Shown in pieces: positions 10,346 through 21,693 of a stretch of DNA of 64,000 bases. Each line of letters begins with the position of its first letter. Position 1 is the stretch's first letter. The notes under the pieces are model-generated. The model searched no databases and was not told the DNA's origin. It was given only the letters and a program-made list of their open reading frames with translations. The position numbers and the translations under genes are program-made. Source of the stretch: Azorhizobium caulinodans ORS 571 (GTDB taxonomy: Bacteria; Pseudomonadota; Alphaproteobacteria; Rhizobiales; Xanthobacteraceae); the NCBI RefSeq assembly GCF_000010525.1, contig NC_009937.1, positions 2,547,501 through 2,611,500 on the forward strand, given 5' to 3'.

Positions 10346-11758
10346 TTGCGTTACGTCTCCACCCGGGGCGAGGCCCCGACGCTGTCTTTTGCCGATGCGC
10401 TCCTCGCCGGTCTGGCCCGCGATGGCGGGCTCTATGTGCCGGAGACCTGGCCGACACTGTCGGCCGCGGAGATCGCGGGACTTGCGGGCAAATCCTATGC
10501 GGACGTGGCGCGTGCGGTGATCACGCCTTTCGTGGGGGACGCGCTGCCGAAGGCCGCCCTCGACACCATGATCAGCGATGCCTACCGCGCCTTCCGCCAT
10601 CCGGCGACGACGCCGGTGGTGCAGCTCGGCCCGAACCGGTTCCTGCTGGAGCTGTTCCATGGTCCGACCCTGGCGTTCAAGGACGTCGCCATGCAGTTGC
10701 TGGCGCGCCTGATGGACCACGTGCTCGCCACCCGCAACGGCCGCGCCACCATCGTCGGCGCCACCTCGGGCGACACGGGCAGTGCCGCCATCGAGGCGTT
10801 CCGGCACACGGATGCGGTGGATGTGTTCATCCTCTATCCGCACAACCGCGTCTCGGAAGTGCAGCGCCGGCAGATGACCACGGTGGGCGGGGCGAATGTC
10901 CACGCCATCGCTGTGGAAGGCACGTTCGACGACTGCCAGGCCCATGTGAAGGCCATGTTCAACCACGCCGCCTTCCGCGACCGGCTGGCCCTGGCGGGCG
11001 TGAACTCCATCAACTGGGCGCGCATCGTCGCCCAGGTGGTCTATTATTTCTATGCCGCCGTGGCGCTCGGCGCGCCGCATCGCGAAGTGTCGTTCGTGGT
11101 GCCCACGGGCAATTTCGGCGACATCTTCGCCGGCTGGGTGGCCAAGCGCATGGGCCTGCCGGTGCGCGATCTGACCATCGCCACCAACGTCAATGACATC
11201 CTGGCCCGCACGCTCGCCACCGGGCGCTATGAGGTGAAGGGCGTGCAGCCCTCCTCCTCGCCCTCCATGGACATTCAGGTCTCGTCGAATTTCGAGCGCC
11301 TGCTGTTCGAGGCGGTGGATCGCGACGCCGGCACCGTGCGCCAGCTTATGGCCTCGCTCGGCCAGTCCGGTGCCTTCACCCTGCCGCACGCGGCGCAGGC
11401 GGCCATCGCCGGCGAATTCTCCGCTGACCGGGCCGACGAGCCGGAGACCGCCGCCACCATCTCCCGCCTCTATCGCGAGAGCGGCTATGTGGCCGATCCC
11501 CATACCGCCGTGGCGCTGGCCGTGGCGGAGAAGGTGGAGCACGCCCGCGCCGTGCCGCAGATCGTGCTCTCCACCGCCCACCCGGCCAAGTTCCCGGATG
11601 CCGTGGAAGCGGCCACGGGCAAGCGGCCGGTGCTGCCGCCTCACATGGCGGACCTGTTCAACCGCAAGGAGCGCCTGAGCGTGCTGCCGAACGATCTCGA
11701 CGCCATCGAGGCCTTCATCTCGGCGCGGGCGCGGATCGTCTCGGGAGCCGCCGCATGA
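10346..11758 (+). CDS. thrC: Threonine synthase
   Basis: A 470-residue PLP enzyme converting O-phospho-L-homoserine to L-threonine. With the TTG at 10346 the product begins (M)RYVSTRGEAPTLSF, as in related proteins, and a GAGG Shine-Dalgarno sits about 7 nt upstream. The frame is open further 5' (GTG 10328) but without family similarity. The PLP lysine is K112 in GPTLAFKDVAMQ, and the phosphate-binding loop GATSGDTGSAA follows. It is translationally coupled to the next gene by an ATGA overlap. Cytoplasmic. Confidence 0.95.
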   Translation: MRYVSTRGEAPTLSFADALLAGLARDGGLYVPETWPTLSAAEIAGLAGKSYADVARAVITPFVGDALPKAALDTMISDAYRAFRHPATTPVVQLGPNRFLLELFHGPTLAFKDVAMQLLARLMDHVLATRNGRATIVGATSGDTGSAAIEAFRHTDAVDVFILYPHNRVSEVQRRQMTTVGGANVHAIAVEGTFDDCQAHVKAMFNHAAFRDRLALAGVNSINWARIVAQVVYYFYAAVALGAPHREVSFVVPTGNFGDIFAGWVAKRMGLPVRDLTIATNVNDILARTLATGRYEVKGVQPSSSPSMDIQVSSNFERLLFEAVDRDAGTVRQLMASLGQSGAFTLPHAAQAAIAGEFSADRADEPETAATISRLYRESGYVADPHTAVALAVAEKVEHARAVPQIVLSTAHPAKFPDAVEAATGKRPVLPPHMADLFNRKERLSVLPNDLDAIEAFISARARIVSGAAA

Positions 11759-13035
11759 GCGCGACAGAGACCGGCGTTAAGACGACGACCCTGCCGAACG
11801 GCATCACGGTCGTCTCAGATGCCATGCCTCACCTCGGCACGGCCTCGCTCGGCATCTGGGTGGGGGCCGGCGCGCGCGACGAGGGCGAGCAGGAACACGG
11901 CATCTCGCACCTTCTGGAACACATGGCCTTCAAGGGCACGCGCCGCCGCTCGGCTCGCCGCATCGCGGAGGAGATCGAGCAGGTGGGCGGCGACATCAAT
12001 GCCGCCACCTCCGTCGAGCAGACGTCCTACAATGTGCGGGTGCTGGGCGAGGACGTGGGCCTCGGCATGGACATCCTGTCGGACATCCTCACCGAGCCCG
12101 CTTTCGCGCCCGAGGAACTGGCGCGCGAGAAGAACGTGATCGTGCAGGAAATCGGCGCGGTCATGGACACGCCGGACGATCTCGTGTTCGACCTGTTCCA
12201 GGAGCGCGCCTTTCCGGGGCAGGCGGTGGGCCGCTCCATCCTCGGCACGCCGGACACGGTGCGCAGCTTCGATCCCGCGGGCCTCGGCGCCTATCTGGGC
12301 CGCACCTATCGCGGGCCGCGCATGGTGGTCTCCGCCGCCGGCGCCGTGAACCACGACCAGCTTGTGGCCGAGGCTGCCGAGCGGCTCGGCACCATCGCCG
12401 GCGAGACCAAGCCTGAGGCTGCGCCCGCGCTTTATGCCGGCGGCAGCATCCTCACCCCGCGCGACCTTGAGCAGGTGCACGTGGTGCTGGGCCTTGAGGG
12501 GCGCTCCTACAAGCATCCGCAGTATCATGCGGCGCAGGTACTCTCGAACATCCTCGGCGGCGGCATGTCCTCGCGCCTGTTTCAGGATGTGCGGGAGGAG
12601 CGGGGCCTCTGCTATTCCATCTATTCCTTCCACTGGTCCTATGCGGACACCGGCATCTTCGCCATCTATGCCGGCACCGATGAAGGCGATGTGGGCGAGC
12701 TGACCAATGTGGTCATCGACCAACTGGAAGCGGCGGGTGAGACCATCACGGAAACGGAGCTCGCCCGCGCCAAGGCGCAGATGAAGGTGGGCCTTCTCGC
12801 CGCGCTGGAAAGTTCAGGCGCCCGCGCCGACCAGCTCGCCCGGCAGTTGCTGGCCTTCAACCGCATCATTCCGGTGGAGGAGATCGTCGCCAAGGTGGAG
12901 GCCGTCACCGTGGACGCGGTGCGGCAGGCCGCGCGCGATCTCGTGGCCGGCGGTCGGCCGACGCTGGCCGCCATCGGTCCGGGCAAGGGGCTCGATCCGG
13001 CAGCGCGCGCGGTGGAGCGCCTGGCCGGCGCCTGA
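11755..13035 (+). CDS. M16-family zinc peptidase (processing-peptidase-like)
   Basis: A 426-residue pitrilysin/M16B peptidase. The inverted zinc motif HLLEH is at residues 52-56 in GISHLLEHMAFKGT, and the third ligand glutamate lies in the REKNVIVQEI region near residue 133. The second half repeats the fold (HVVLGLEGRSY, LGGGMSSRLFQ). Related alphaproteobacterial genes are the bacterial counterparts of mitochondrial processing peptidase. No signal peptide is seen, so it is probably cytoplasmic. The start codon overlaps the thrC stop (ATGA), an arrangement seen in relatives. Confidence 0.92.
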   Translation: MSATETGVKTTTLPNGITVVSDAMPHLGTASLGIWVGAGARDEGEQEHGISHLLEHMAFKGTRRRSARRIAEEIEQVGGDINAATSVEQTSYNVRVLGEDVGLGMDILSDILTEPAFAPEELAREKNVIVQEIGAVMDTPDDLVFDLFQERAFPGQAVGRSILGTPDTVRSFDPAGLGAYLGRTYRGPRMVVSAAGAVNHDQLVAEAAERLGTIAGETKPEAAPALYAGGSILTPRDLEQVHVVLGLEGRSYKHPQYHAAQVLSNILGGGMSSRLFQDVREERGLCYSIYSFHWSYADTGIFAIYAGTDEGDVGELTNVVIDQLEAAGETITETELARAKAQMKVGLLAALESSGARADQLARQLLAFNRIIPVEEIVAKVEAVTVDAVRQAARDLVAGGRPTLAAIGPGKGLDPAARAVERLAGA

Positions 13036-13127
13036 TCGGGTTTCTCCTGATTTGAGGTGCGGCGCAAACAGGTTCTAGAATGAGACTGCCGTGCGCCCCC
13101 GGGAGCACGGCAGGGGTTATTGCCGTC

Positions 13128-13793
13128 ATGTGGCTGTTCAAGTCGGTCTTCGCGTCGGATCAGATCCCCGTCGTTCATGGCGACGGGGTATATCTGCGCG
13201 TGCCGCAGGCCTCCGATTTCGCGGACTGGCGCGATCTGCGCGAAGCGAGCCGCGATTTCCTCACGCCCTGGGAGCCGGTCTGGCCGGCCGATGATCTCAC
13301 CCGCGGCTCCTATCGGCGGCGCATGCGGCGCTATGCCCGCGACATGATGGCGGACGAGGCCTATCCGCTCTTCCTGTTTCGGACCCACGACCATGCCCTG
13401 CTGGGCGGCATGACGCTCTCCAACGTCCGGCGCGGCGTGTGCCAGTCGGCGAGCCTCGGTTACTGGATGGGCGCGGCCTTTGCGGGGCAGGGCTATATGG
13501 GGGCGGGCGTCGCCGCCTTGCTTCCGCTGGCCTATGACGTGTTGCGGCTGCGGCGCATCGAGGCCGCCTGCATGGTCCGCAACACGCCCTCAATCCGGCT
13601 GCTGGAGCGTCTCGGCTTCATGCACGAGGGCTATGCCCGACAGTATCTGTGCATCAACGGCCGCTGGGAGGACCACCTTCTGTTTGCCCGTCTGCGCACC
13701 GACAGGGCGAAGCCGCGCGAGGCCCGGCCGGACGCTGCCACCCAGTGGGGCGTCGTTCCGGGTGGCCGGGCGGAACGGCCCCTCGTGCGCTGA
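13128..13793 (+). CDS. GNAT acetyltransferase, RimJ/RimL type
   Basis: A 221-residue N-acetyltransferase of the RimJ/RimL group, which acetylates protein N-termini (ribosomal proteins in the best-known cases) from acetyl-CoA. The acetyl-CoA-binding region is GYWMGAAFAGQGYMGAGVAA, followed by LRRIEAACMVRNTPSIRLLE and the LGFMHEGYARQYL segment with the conserved glycine and tyrosine. The ATG at 13128 gives the usual N-terminus. It follows the M16 peptidase by 92 nt. The actual substrate is not evident. Confidence 0.85.
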   Translation: MWLFKSVFASDQIPVVHGDGVYLRVPQASDFADWRDLREASRDFLTPWEPVWPADDLTRGSYRRRMRRYARDMMADEAYPLFLFRTHDHALLGGMTLSNVRRGVCQSASLGYWMGAAFAGQGYMGAGVAALLPLAYDVLRLRRIEAACMVRNTPSIRLLERLGFMHEGYARQYLCINGRWEDHLLFARLRTDRAKPREARPDAATQWGVVPGGRAERPLVR

Positions 13794-13826
13794 AGCGGCA
13801 GGCAGGATCGCGCCTGGAGGTGGCCG

Positions 13827-15728
13827 TCAGTTGGCGGTCTTGGCGCCGGTCGGAAGGAGCGGGCTCGGCTTGGAGATCTGCTCGATCACGGACCGCACGG
13901 CAGCGTCGCCGCCACGGCTGCGCACGGCATCCAGCAGCGGCTGCGCCGCGCCCGAGCGGCGGATCAGGCTCTGGGCATCGGGCATGACAAAGGCATTGTC
14001 CCATGTGCCCTGCACGATGAACGGCAGCTCGAACTTCGTGCCCTCGCCGGAGCCGTTCACGAGGCTGGCGTCGCCCTTGAGATCCAGCGTGCGGTCGGCC
14101 ACGGACACGGATCCGGCCAATTGGAGCTGGACCTGACGGCCCGTGATGCGCGCCGTATCGAGCGTCGCCTTGCCGTCCACGATCTGCGCCTTGGCTTCCA
14201 TGGTGGTGAAGCTGGTGCGCCCGCCGCGCACGTCGCCGCCGCCCGAGAGCGGACGCTGTTCCAGATGGCGCAGCGCCTGCGCCACATCGAGCCCGACGAT
14301 GGCGCCGGCGCTTGCCTTCACAGAGACGGCGCCCCCCAGCGACTGGGCGATGGCATAGATGCTGTCTCCCTGTCCGCTGATGCTGGCCTGGATGTCGCCC
14401 TTGCCTTCGAGGCGCCGGATGTCCGCAATGTCCCCCAGCGCCTTCTCGAGGGCGACGCCGTTGCCGTCCATCTCGACCCGGACGGCGGTTCCGTGGGCCG
14501 GTGCCTCCGCCGGGGCGACGCTCAGGGTGGCGCGCAGCAGGCCACCCCAGGCCTGCGCTTCGCCCACGGAGGCCAGAAGTCGGCCGCCGCGCAGCACCAC
14601 GCTGCTCGCGACCCGCTCGAACAGGCTGTCGTCGGCGCGGATGCTGTTGGCGGACAGGCGCAGGTCGAGATCGGCCTTGTGCAGCAGGGACACGTCGAGG
14701 TGGCCGTGGTCCCAGTCACGGCCGCCATTGCCGGTCAGCGACTTGCGCCCGTAGGGCGTGATGTTCATGGCGTCCGCAGCAAACGTGCCTTCCACCGAGG
14801 GGCGACGGCCGTCGAGCTTGAGCGTCAGTCCGCCCTCGCCGCGGTTGCCGTCCATCTCCACATAGGCGGGGGTGAGTGAAATCTCGCGGCCGTGCGCGGA
14901 GAGGCGGGCACCGAAGGAGAAGCGGCCGAACCCACCGCTGGTGGGCGGCGTGGTGCCGACCCAGTTGAGCACGCTGCGCAGATCCGGGCTGTCGAGGGCG
15001 ATGTCCCCCTCGGCCGCCGGATTGGCGCCGGCAGCAGCGACGCCACGGAATTTCAAGGTGGCGCCGTCGGAGAAGAGATCGAGGCGCGTGTCACTGTCCA
15101 TGCCATCGAGGAAGGCGCTCGCATCGGCAACCGTCAGGCGTCCGCTGGTCGTCTTGTCCCGCCATGTGAAGTCGGCGGAGGCACTGAGGCCCTTGCCGCC
15201 TGAGCTATGGTCGAGCCGGGCGCTGATGCCGCTCACCAGTTCCTGCGTGAGGCCGCCGCTGTCGCGCCAGGCAATGGTGCCGTCCTCGATCCGCAGCGAC
15301 GGGGCGGTTGGCGTGCGCACGAAGGGCGCGAGCGACAGATGCGGCACCTCGACGGCACCGGACATGGTGAGGATAGGCCGGCGCAAGGTAACGCTGGAAA
15401 CATCGGCCCGTCCGAGCAGCAAGGGCAGCAGCCGAAGCCGCGCCACCACCTGCTCGCTTTCGAGCGCCGACGTGCCCGGCATGGCCAGCGTTACCCGCTG
15501 GAGCACGATGCGGGGATAAGGCACGAGGGAGAATCGGCTCTCGCCTTCGATGCGCACATCGCGGCCCGAACTGGCGGCGAGCGCTTCCGTCGCGGCGCGA
15601 CGCACTTCGCCCTGCGGCACGAGCGCCGGGGCGATGGCGAGCGCGAGCAGGCACACGCCGACGCCTGCGGCGGCGCTGATGCCGGCCGCGAGCGCAAGAC
15701 GCCGGGCTTTGAGGCCGATCTTCACCAC
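13827..15728 (-). CDS. AsmA-family envelope protein
   Basis: About 633 residues. A single membrane anchor (AAGISAAAGVGVCLLALAIA) follows a short basic N-terminus, then the AsmA pattern of ATEAL..SGRDVRIEG.SRFSLVPYPRI. The C-terminal half carries the repeated beta-strand region with GQGDSIYAIAQSLGG and DVAQALRHLEQRPLSGG, also typical of AsmA. These proteins are anchored in the inner membrane, extend into the periplasm and are linked to lipid transport and outer-membrane assembly. The start is uncertain: adjacent GTG codons at 15728 and 15725 fit best. The frame stays open to 16001, but that part is not AsmA-like. Confidence 0.82.
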   Translation of the reverse strand: MVKIGLKARRLALAAGISAAAGVGVCLLALAIAPALVPQGEVRRAATEALAASSGRDVRIEGESRFSLVPYPRIVLQRVTLAMPGTSALESEQVVARLRLLPLLLGRADVSSVTLRRPILTMSGAVEVPHLSLAPFVRTPTAPSLRIEDGTIAWRDSGGLTQELVSGISARLDHSSGGKGLSASADFTWRDKTTSGRLTVADASAFLDGMDSDTRLDLFSDGATLKFRGVAAAGANPAAEGDIALDSPDLRSVLNWVGTTPPTSGGFGRFSFGARLSAHGREISLTPAYVEMDGNRGEGGLTLKLDGRRPSVEGTFAADAMNITPYGRKSLTGNGGRDWDHGHLDVSLLHKADLDLRLSANSIRADDSLFERVASSVVLRGGRLLASVGEAQAWGGLLRATLSVAPAEAPAHGTAVRVEMDGNGVALEKALGDIADIRRLEGKGDIQASISGQGDSIYAIAQSLGGAVSVKASAGAIVGLDVAQALRHLEQRPLSGGGDVRGGRTSFTTMEAKAQIVDGKATLDTARITGRQVQLQLAGSVSVADRTLDLKGDASLVNGSGEGTKFELPFIVQGTWDNAFVMPDAQSLIRRSGAAQPLLDAVRSRGGDAAVRSVIEQISKPSPLLPTGAKTAN

Positions 15729-16071
15729 GTCCGTTCGAACATTCCAGCTGGAGGCAAGGTCACTCCCGCGCACCCATGGCGTGACGCCATGCGCGTGTCT
15801 ACCCGTTCCGCCCGTGGCGCGACAATCTGCAGGCTCTGTGTCCCTTTCAAGGCTGGGCTCCAGACGGTCCACGGGAAGGGCTGTGACAGGGGCGAGGAAC
15901 GGGGTAGCTTCTGCTGCGCCGCTCTCCGGGCCCGCGGGAACGGGGAGGGGCAGGGCGCGCACAAGGCGGCACCGCTTTGTGCGAAAACCCTGCCAAGGCA
16001 TTGAAAAGAAACAGGTAGCGCCAGGGCGCCTCAGGCGTCCGTCGAATGTCAGAGTGCTAGGAGAGGAAGCG
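15729..16071. other. Divergent promoter region, no gene recognised
   Basis: This 343-base gap separates the divergent asmA-like and acetoacetyl-CoA synthetase genes. Both strands have open frames through much of it, but they give only low-complexity shadow sequence. The AGGAGAGGAAG Shine-Dalgarno of the synthetase is at its right end. No clear operator was found. Confidence 0.4.
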
Positions 16072-18036
<1,965 letters not shown>

Positions 18037-18044
18037 CGTCGAGG

Positions 18045-18076
18045 ACCGGAGCCCGCACCCGCGGGTTCCGGTTTCG
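18045..18076 (+). terminator. Terminator after acetoacetyl-CoA synthetase
   Basis: A 12-bp stem with one G-T pair (18045-18056 with 18061-18072) around a four-base loop, then TTCG. It starts 9 bases after the stop codon. The following T-run is short, so strength is uncertain. Confidence 0.6.
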
Positions 18077-18097
18077 CCGAAACTTCAAAAAGGCAGT

Positions 18098-19816
18098 TTA
18101 AGTGCCTGATTTTGAAGAGCTTGAGGGGCGAGCTGCGCCTTCTGCGGCCGACCGGGAGATGCGGGCGAGCAGGATGACGGGGATGAGCCCCACCAGCACG
18201 ATCACCAGCGCAGCCAGAGCTCCGTCCTCATAGGTGCTGCGGGCGGCTTCCGCATAGATGTGGGTCGCGAGTGTCTCGAAGCCGAGCGGGCGCAGCAGCA
18301 GCGTCGCCGGCAGTTCCTTCATGCCATCCACGAAGACGATGAGCGCGGCGGTGGCGAGCGCGGTGCGCAGCAGCGGCAGGTGCACCTGCCGCACCATGGC
18401 CCCGCGCGTGCAGCCGAGGCTGCGGGCGGCCATGTCGAGATGCGGCGAGAGCTTGGCATAGCCCGCCTCGACGCCGCTTGCCGGAATGGTGAGGAAGCGG
18501 ATGCCGTAGGCGAGGATCAGCGCGCCGCCGGAGCCCGAGATCAGGAGACCGGTGGAGACACCGGCGAGCTGCCGCGCGAAGCCGTCCAGCAGATTGTCGA
18601 AGGCGGCCATGGGCGTGAGCAGGCCGATGGCGAGCACAGTGCCGGGAATGGCATAGCCGAGGCCGGCCAGGCGCACGAACGCCCCGGTGATCCGGCTGCG
18701 GTCCACCCGCTGGGCCACCGCCACCACCAGCCCCAGCGATACCGTCACCAGCATACCGGCTGTGGCGAGCAGGGCGCTGTTGCGCGCCTCCTTCAGGATA
18801 TCGAGCGAAATGCCTGAAAACTCGATGCGTTGCGCCGCTGCAAGGGTCAGGTGGGCGAGGGGCACGGCAAAGCCGAGAAGCACGGGCAGGGCGCAGAACA
18901 GACAGGCCCCCCAGGCCGCAAGGCCGGTGAGCTGGGTCGGCGCCTGCGGCCGGGTGGAGCCTGTCGCCACAAACCGCCGGCTGCGCCGGGCTGCCCGCTC
19001 GCCGAGAATGATGACGAGCACGAGCAGCAGCATGACGAGCGCGATCTGCGCGGCGCCCGGCAGGTTCGAGCGGTTGACCCAGGTGGTGTAGATCGAGACC
19101 GTTAGCGTGCGCATGCCGAGGAATTCGGAGGCGCCGATGTCGCCGAGCGTCTCGAGCAGCGCCAGCGTAACGCCGGCGACGATGGCCGGACGGGCCAGCG
19201 GAATGGCGATGCGCAGGAAGGTGCGCAGGCGCCCGGCGCCGAGCGTGCGGGCGACTTCCAGCGCTGCGGCGGACTGGACGAGGAAGCTCGCCCGCGCCGA
19301 GAGATAGACATAAGGGTAAAGCACGACGCTCAGCACGAAGATGCAGCCTCCGATGGAGCGCAGGTCCGGCAGGCGCAGGCCGCGCGGGCTGGAGATCCCG
19401 AGCAGGAAGCGGAGCGCCGACTGCACCGGCCCCAGCGGATGCAGCACGTCGAGATAGGAATAAGCGACGATATAGCTCGGCACCGCGAGCGGCAGCAGCA
19501 GCGCCCAATCCAACGCCGCGCGCCCCGGAAAGCGGCATGTGGCGACCAGCCACGCGCAGGGCACCGCCATCAGCGTGGTGAGGACACCGACGCCCAGCAG
19601 AAGAAGAAGCGTCTGCTGGAGCGCGACGGGCAGCACATTCTCGATGAGGTGCGGCCAGAGATCGCCCGACCCCTGCGCGGCAATCTCGATGAGCGCGAGG
19701 ACCGGCAGGAGAACGAGAAGTGCCACGGCCGCAGCCGCGAGGACGAAGACGCCCCCGCGGCGGGCCGGCAGTCGCACGCGACGGGTCGCCGGAGGTCGAA
19801 AGGCAAGGTCCGTCAC
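18098..19816 (-). CDS. fbpB: Iron(III) ABC transporter permease, two-domain
   Basis: A 572-residue permease with two fused binding-protein-dependent transport domains, about 12 membrane helices, and an EAA-type loop in each half (ARTLGAGRLRTFLRIAIPLA and AARSLGCTRGAMVRQVHLPL). This layout is that of FbpB/SfuB, the inner-membrane channel for ferric iron uptake. It begins at GTG 19816, 13 nt after the fbpA stop, so the two form an operon. No ATPase (fbpC) gene follows, so the energy subunit must be encoded elsewhere. The gene order and the adjacent bacterioferritin support an iron role. Confidence 0.88.
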   Translation of the reverse strand: MTDLAFRPPATRRVRLPARRGGVFVLAAAAVALLVLLPVLALIEIAAQGSGDLWPHLIENVLPVALQQTLLLLLGVGVLTTLMAVPCAWLVATCRFPGRAALDWALLLPLAVPSYIVAYSYLDVLHPLGPVQSALRFLLGISSPRGLRLPDLRSIGGCIFVLSVVLYPYVYLSARASFLVQSAAALEVARTLGAGRLRTFLRIAIPLARPAIVAGVTLALLETLGDIGASEFLGMRTLTVSIYTTWVNRSNLPGAAQIALVMLLLVLVIILGERAARRSRRFVATGSTRPQAPTQLTGLAAWGACLFCALPVLLGFAVPLAHLTLAAAQRIEFSGISLDILKEARNSALLATAGMLVTVSLGLVVAVAQRVDRSRITGAFVRLAGLGYAIPGTVLAIGLLTPMAAFDNLLDGFARQLAGVSTGLLISGSGGALILAYGIRFLTIPASGVEAGYAKLSPHLDMAARSLGCTRGAMVRQVHLPLLRTALATAALIVFVDGMKELPATLLLRPLGFETLATHIYAEAARSTYEDGALAALVIVLVGLIPVILLARISRSAAEGAARPSSSSKSGT

Positions 19817-19829
19817 GTCGAGGGCCGGA

Positions 19830-20858
19830 TCAGTTGTCGAAGCCGACCTTGTCCATCAGCTCGCTGGCCTTCTTGCGGGCCTTGGCCACTTCGACCAGCG
19901 AGACGGAATCGATCTTCAGCGGGCCCAGGGCGGCGATGATGGGGTCGATCTCGGCACCCGCGAGCACCGGATATTCCATGTTCTGCTTGGCATAGACCGC
20001 CTGCATCTGCGGCGAAACGGCAAACTCCAGCAGCTTTACGGCATTGGCCTTGTTCGGCGCGTTCTTGGCCACCGCGGCGCCGGAGACATTCACATGGGTG
20101 CCGCCATTCTCGAAGGTGGGTAGAACTACGTCGATGGCCTCGCCCCACTTCTTCTGGTCCGGGCCGCCGGCGCCGGAGCGCATCAGGCCGACATAATAGG
20201 AATTGCCGACCGCGATGTCACAGATCCCGCCCATGATGTCGCGGGCGCCCTCGCGGTCACCGCCGGTGGCCTTGCGGGCGAGGTTGGCCTTGAGGCCGCG
20301 CAGCCAGGCTTCGGTCTTCGCCTCGCCGTAGTGGACGATATAGGCGGCTGTCAGCCCGATATTGTAGGGATGCTGGCCCGAACGGATGCAGATCTTGCCC
20401 TTCCACTTCGGGTCGGAGAGATCCTCATAGTGGAAGCTGGTGAGCTTGGGCATGTCCTTGGCGGCATAGATCAGGCGCGCGCGCATGGAGAGGGCGAACC
20501 AGTTGCCCTGCGGATCGCGCAGATTGGCCGGAATGGCGTCCGAGAGCACCTTGCTTTCCACCGGCTGGATGACGCCGGCGTCCACCACGTCGAGCAGGTT
20601 GCCCACGTCCACGGTCATCAGCAGGTCGGCCGGGGAGGCGGCACCTTCCGCCTTCACGCGCTCGGCAAGCCCGTCCTTCACGAAGACGCTGTTGACGGTG
20701 ATTCCGGTGGCCTTTGTAAAGGCCTCGAACAGCGGGGCGGCGAGGGCAGGTTCGCGGGTCGTATAGACGTTCACCACCTGCTGCGCGGATGCAGTGCCCA
20801 CCAGCATCGCCGTGCCGCAAGCCGCCAGAAACAGACGCCGTCCAATGGAACGGAGCAT
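19830..20858 (-). CDS. fbpA: Iron(III) ABC transporter substrate-binding protein
   Basis: A 342-residue periplasmic binding protein of the ferric-ion group. Residues 1-25 are a signal peptide ending in ASA. The mature start VVNVYTTREPALAAPLFEAF is typical of FbpA/FutA. The paired tyrosines in IAVGNSYYVGLMRSG match the iron-binding Tyr-Tyr of the family. It captures Fe3+ in the periplasm and passes it to the FbpB permease encoded 13 nt downstream. An Irr-like inverted repeat lies about 112 bases upstream, suggesting iron-dependent control. Confidence 0.9.
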   Translation of the reverse strand: MLRSIGRRLFLAACGTAMLVGTASAQQVVNVYTTREPALAAPLFEAFTKATGITVNSVFVKDGLAERVKAEGAASPADLLMTVDVGNLLDVVDAGVIQPVESKVLSDAIPANLRDPQGNWFALSMRARLIYAAKDMPKLTSFHYEDLSDPKWKGKICIRSGQHPYNIGLTAAYIVHYGEAKTEAWLRGLKANLARKATGGDREGARDIMGGICDIAVGNSYYVGLMRSGAGGPDQKKWGEAIDVVLPTFENGGTHVNVSGAAVAKNAPNKANAVKLLEFAVSPQMQAVYAKQNMEYPVLAGAEIDPIIAALGPLKIDSVSLVEVAKARKKASELMDKVGFDN

Positions 20859-20969
20859 CGTGAAGCCTCCCTTATTTTACCCAGGCCGGCTCGCATGAAG
20901 AGCCGATGGTTCTGGCCGTAGCGGGAGGGCTACGTGGCGTCAATCAAACAAGGGGCGAGGATAATATAT

Positions 20970-20984
20970 TGGAAAATCTCTAAG
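20970..20984. promoter_or_regulatory. Irr/ICE-like box upstream of fbpA
   Basis: TTGGAAAATCTCTAA has the form TTGGA-N5-TCTAA, one mismatch from the inverted repeat TTAGA-N5-TCTAA. It lies 112 bases before the fbpA start. The same motif occurs before bfr and bfd. Assignment to Irr is inferred from resemblance to rhizobial iron-control elements. Confidence 0.5.
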
Positions 20985-21031
20985 AAGAGACCGCTCCCTC
21001 GCGGCACGGCGGGCTGCTTTTGCCTGCCTGG

Positions 21032-21063
21032 CGCAAAAAGAAACCCCGCTGGAGCGGGGTTTC
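21032..21063 (-). terminator. Intrinsic terminator of bfr
   Basis: A GC-rich perfect stem (21040-21050 with 21053-21063), followed on the minus strand by TTTCTTTTT. It lies about 30 bases after the bfr stop and separates bfr from the fbpA promoter region. Confidence 0.85.
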
Positions 21064-21093
21064 GGATGGTACAGCTGCCCTCGGGGCTTGGGC

Positions 21094-21573
21094 TCAGTCG
21101 TCGAGATCGCCGATGTGGTGCTGCGCGTAGAGCTGCAGGCCGAGCTTGGCGACGAGATCGAGCTGGGTCTCGAGGAAGTCGATGTGGCCTTCCTCATCCG
21201 CCATCAGCTCCTCGAAGAGGTCGCGGGTGGGGAAGTCCTTGACCGAAGCGCAATAAGCGGCGGCTTCCTGATAGAGCGCGCGGGCTTCGGTCTCGGCGGC
21301 GAGGTCAGCCTCGAGGATTTCCTTCACGTCCTGGCCGATGCGCAGCGGATCGAGGACCTGCATGTTCGGGAAGCCGTCCAGGAAGAGGATGCGGTCCACG
21401 AACTTGTCCGCATGCACCATCTCCTCGATGGATTCGGCACGCCACTTCTTCGCCAGCGCCTTGTAGCCCCAGTTGTCCAGCATGCGGTAGTGCAGCCAGT
21501 ACTGGTTGATGGCCGTCAGCTCCGAACGCAGGCCCCGGTTCAGATACTCGATGACCTTCTGGTCGCCTTTCAT
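21094..21573 (-). CDS. bfr: Bacterioferritin
   Basis: A 159-residue haem-containing ferritin that oxidises Fe2+ and stores it as a mineral core in a 24-subunit shell. All ferroxidase ligands are present: E18, E51, H54, E94, E127 and H130. M52 is the expected haem ligand. Length is standard. The gene for its reductase partner Bfd lies upstream on the same strand, 120 bases away, and the fbpAB iron importer lies downstream. An Irr-like repeat sits at 21622-21636, about 50 bases before the start, consistent with control by iron. Cytoplasmic. Confidence 0.96.
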   Translation of the reverse strand: MKGDQKVIEYLNRGLRSELTAINQYWLHYRMLDNWGYKALAKKWRAESIEEMVHADKFVDRILFLDGFPNMQVLDPLRIGQDVKEILEADLAAETEARALYQEAAAYCASVKDFPTRDLFEELMADEEGHIDFLETQLDLVAKLGLQLYAQHHIGDLDD

Positions 21574-21621
21574 GTGGCTCTCCTTGGCGGCTCAAGCCGC
21601 TCTGAACATATGGAAAAGTAA

Positions 21622-21636
21622 TTAGACCAATTCCAA
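21622..21636. promoter_or_regulatory. Irr/ICE-like box upstream of bfr
   Basis: TTAGACCAATTCCAA reads TTGGA-N5-TCTAA on the minus strand, one mismatch from a perfect inverted repeat. It lies about 50 bases before bfr. In rhizobia, Irr represses bacterioferritin under iron limitation through such elements; application here is inference. Confidence 0.55.
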
Positions 21637-21664
21637 ACTGCGTTCAACCAATCAGCGGATGGAA

Positions 21665-21690
21665 ATCCCGCGCGGCTCGCGCGGCGGGAT
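21665..21690 (-). terminator. Probable terminator of bfd
   Basis: A seven-base stem (21665-21671 with 21684-21690) encloses a GC-rich inner stem. On the minus strand it is followed by TTTCC. It starts 4 bases after the bfd stop. The T-run is short. Confidence 0.55.
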
Positions 21691-21693
21691 CCC

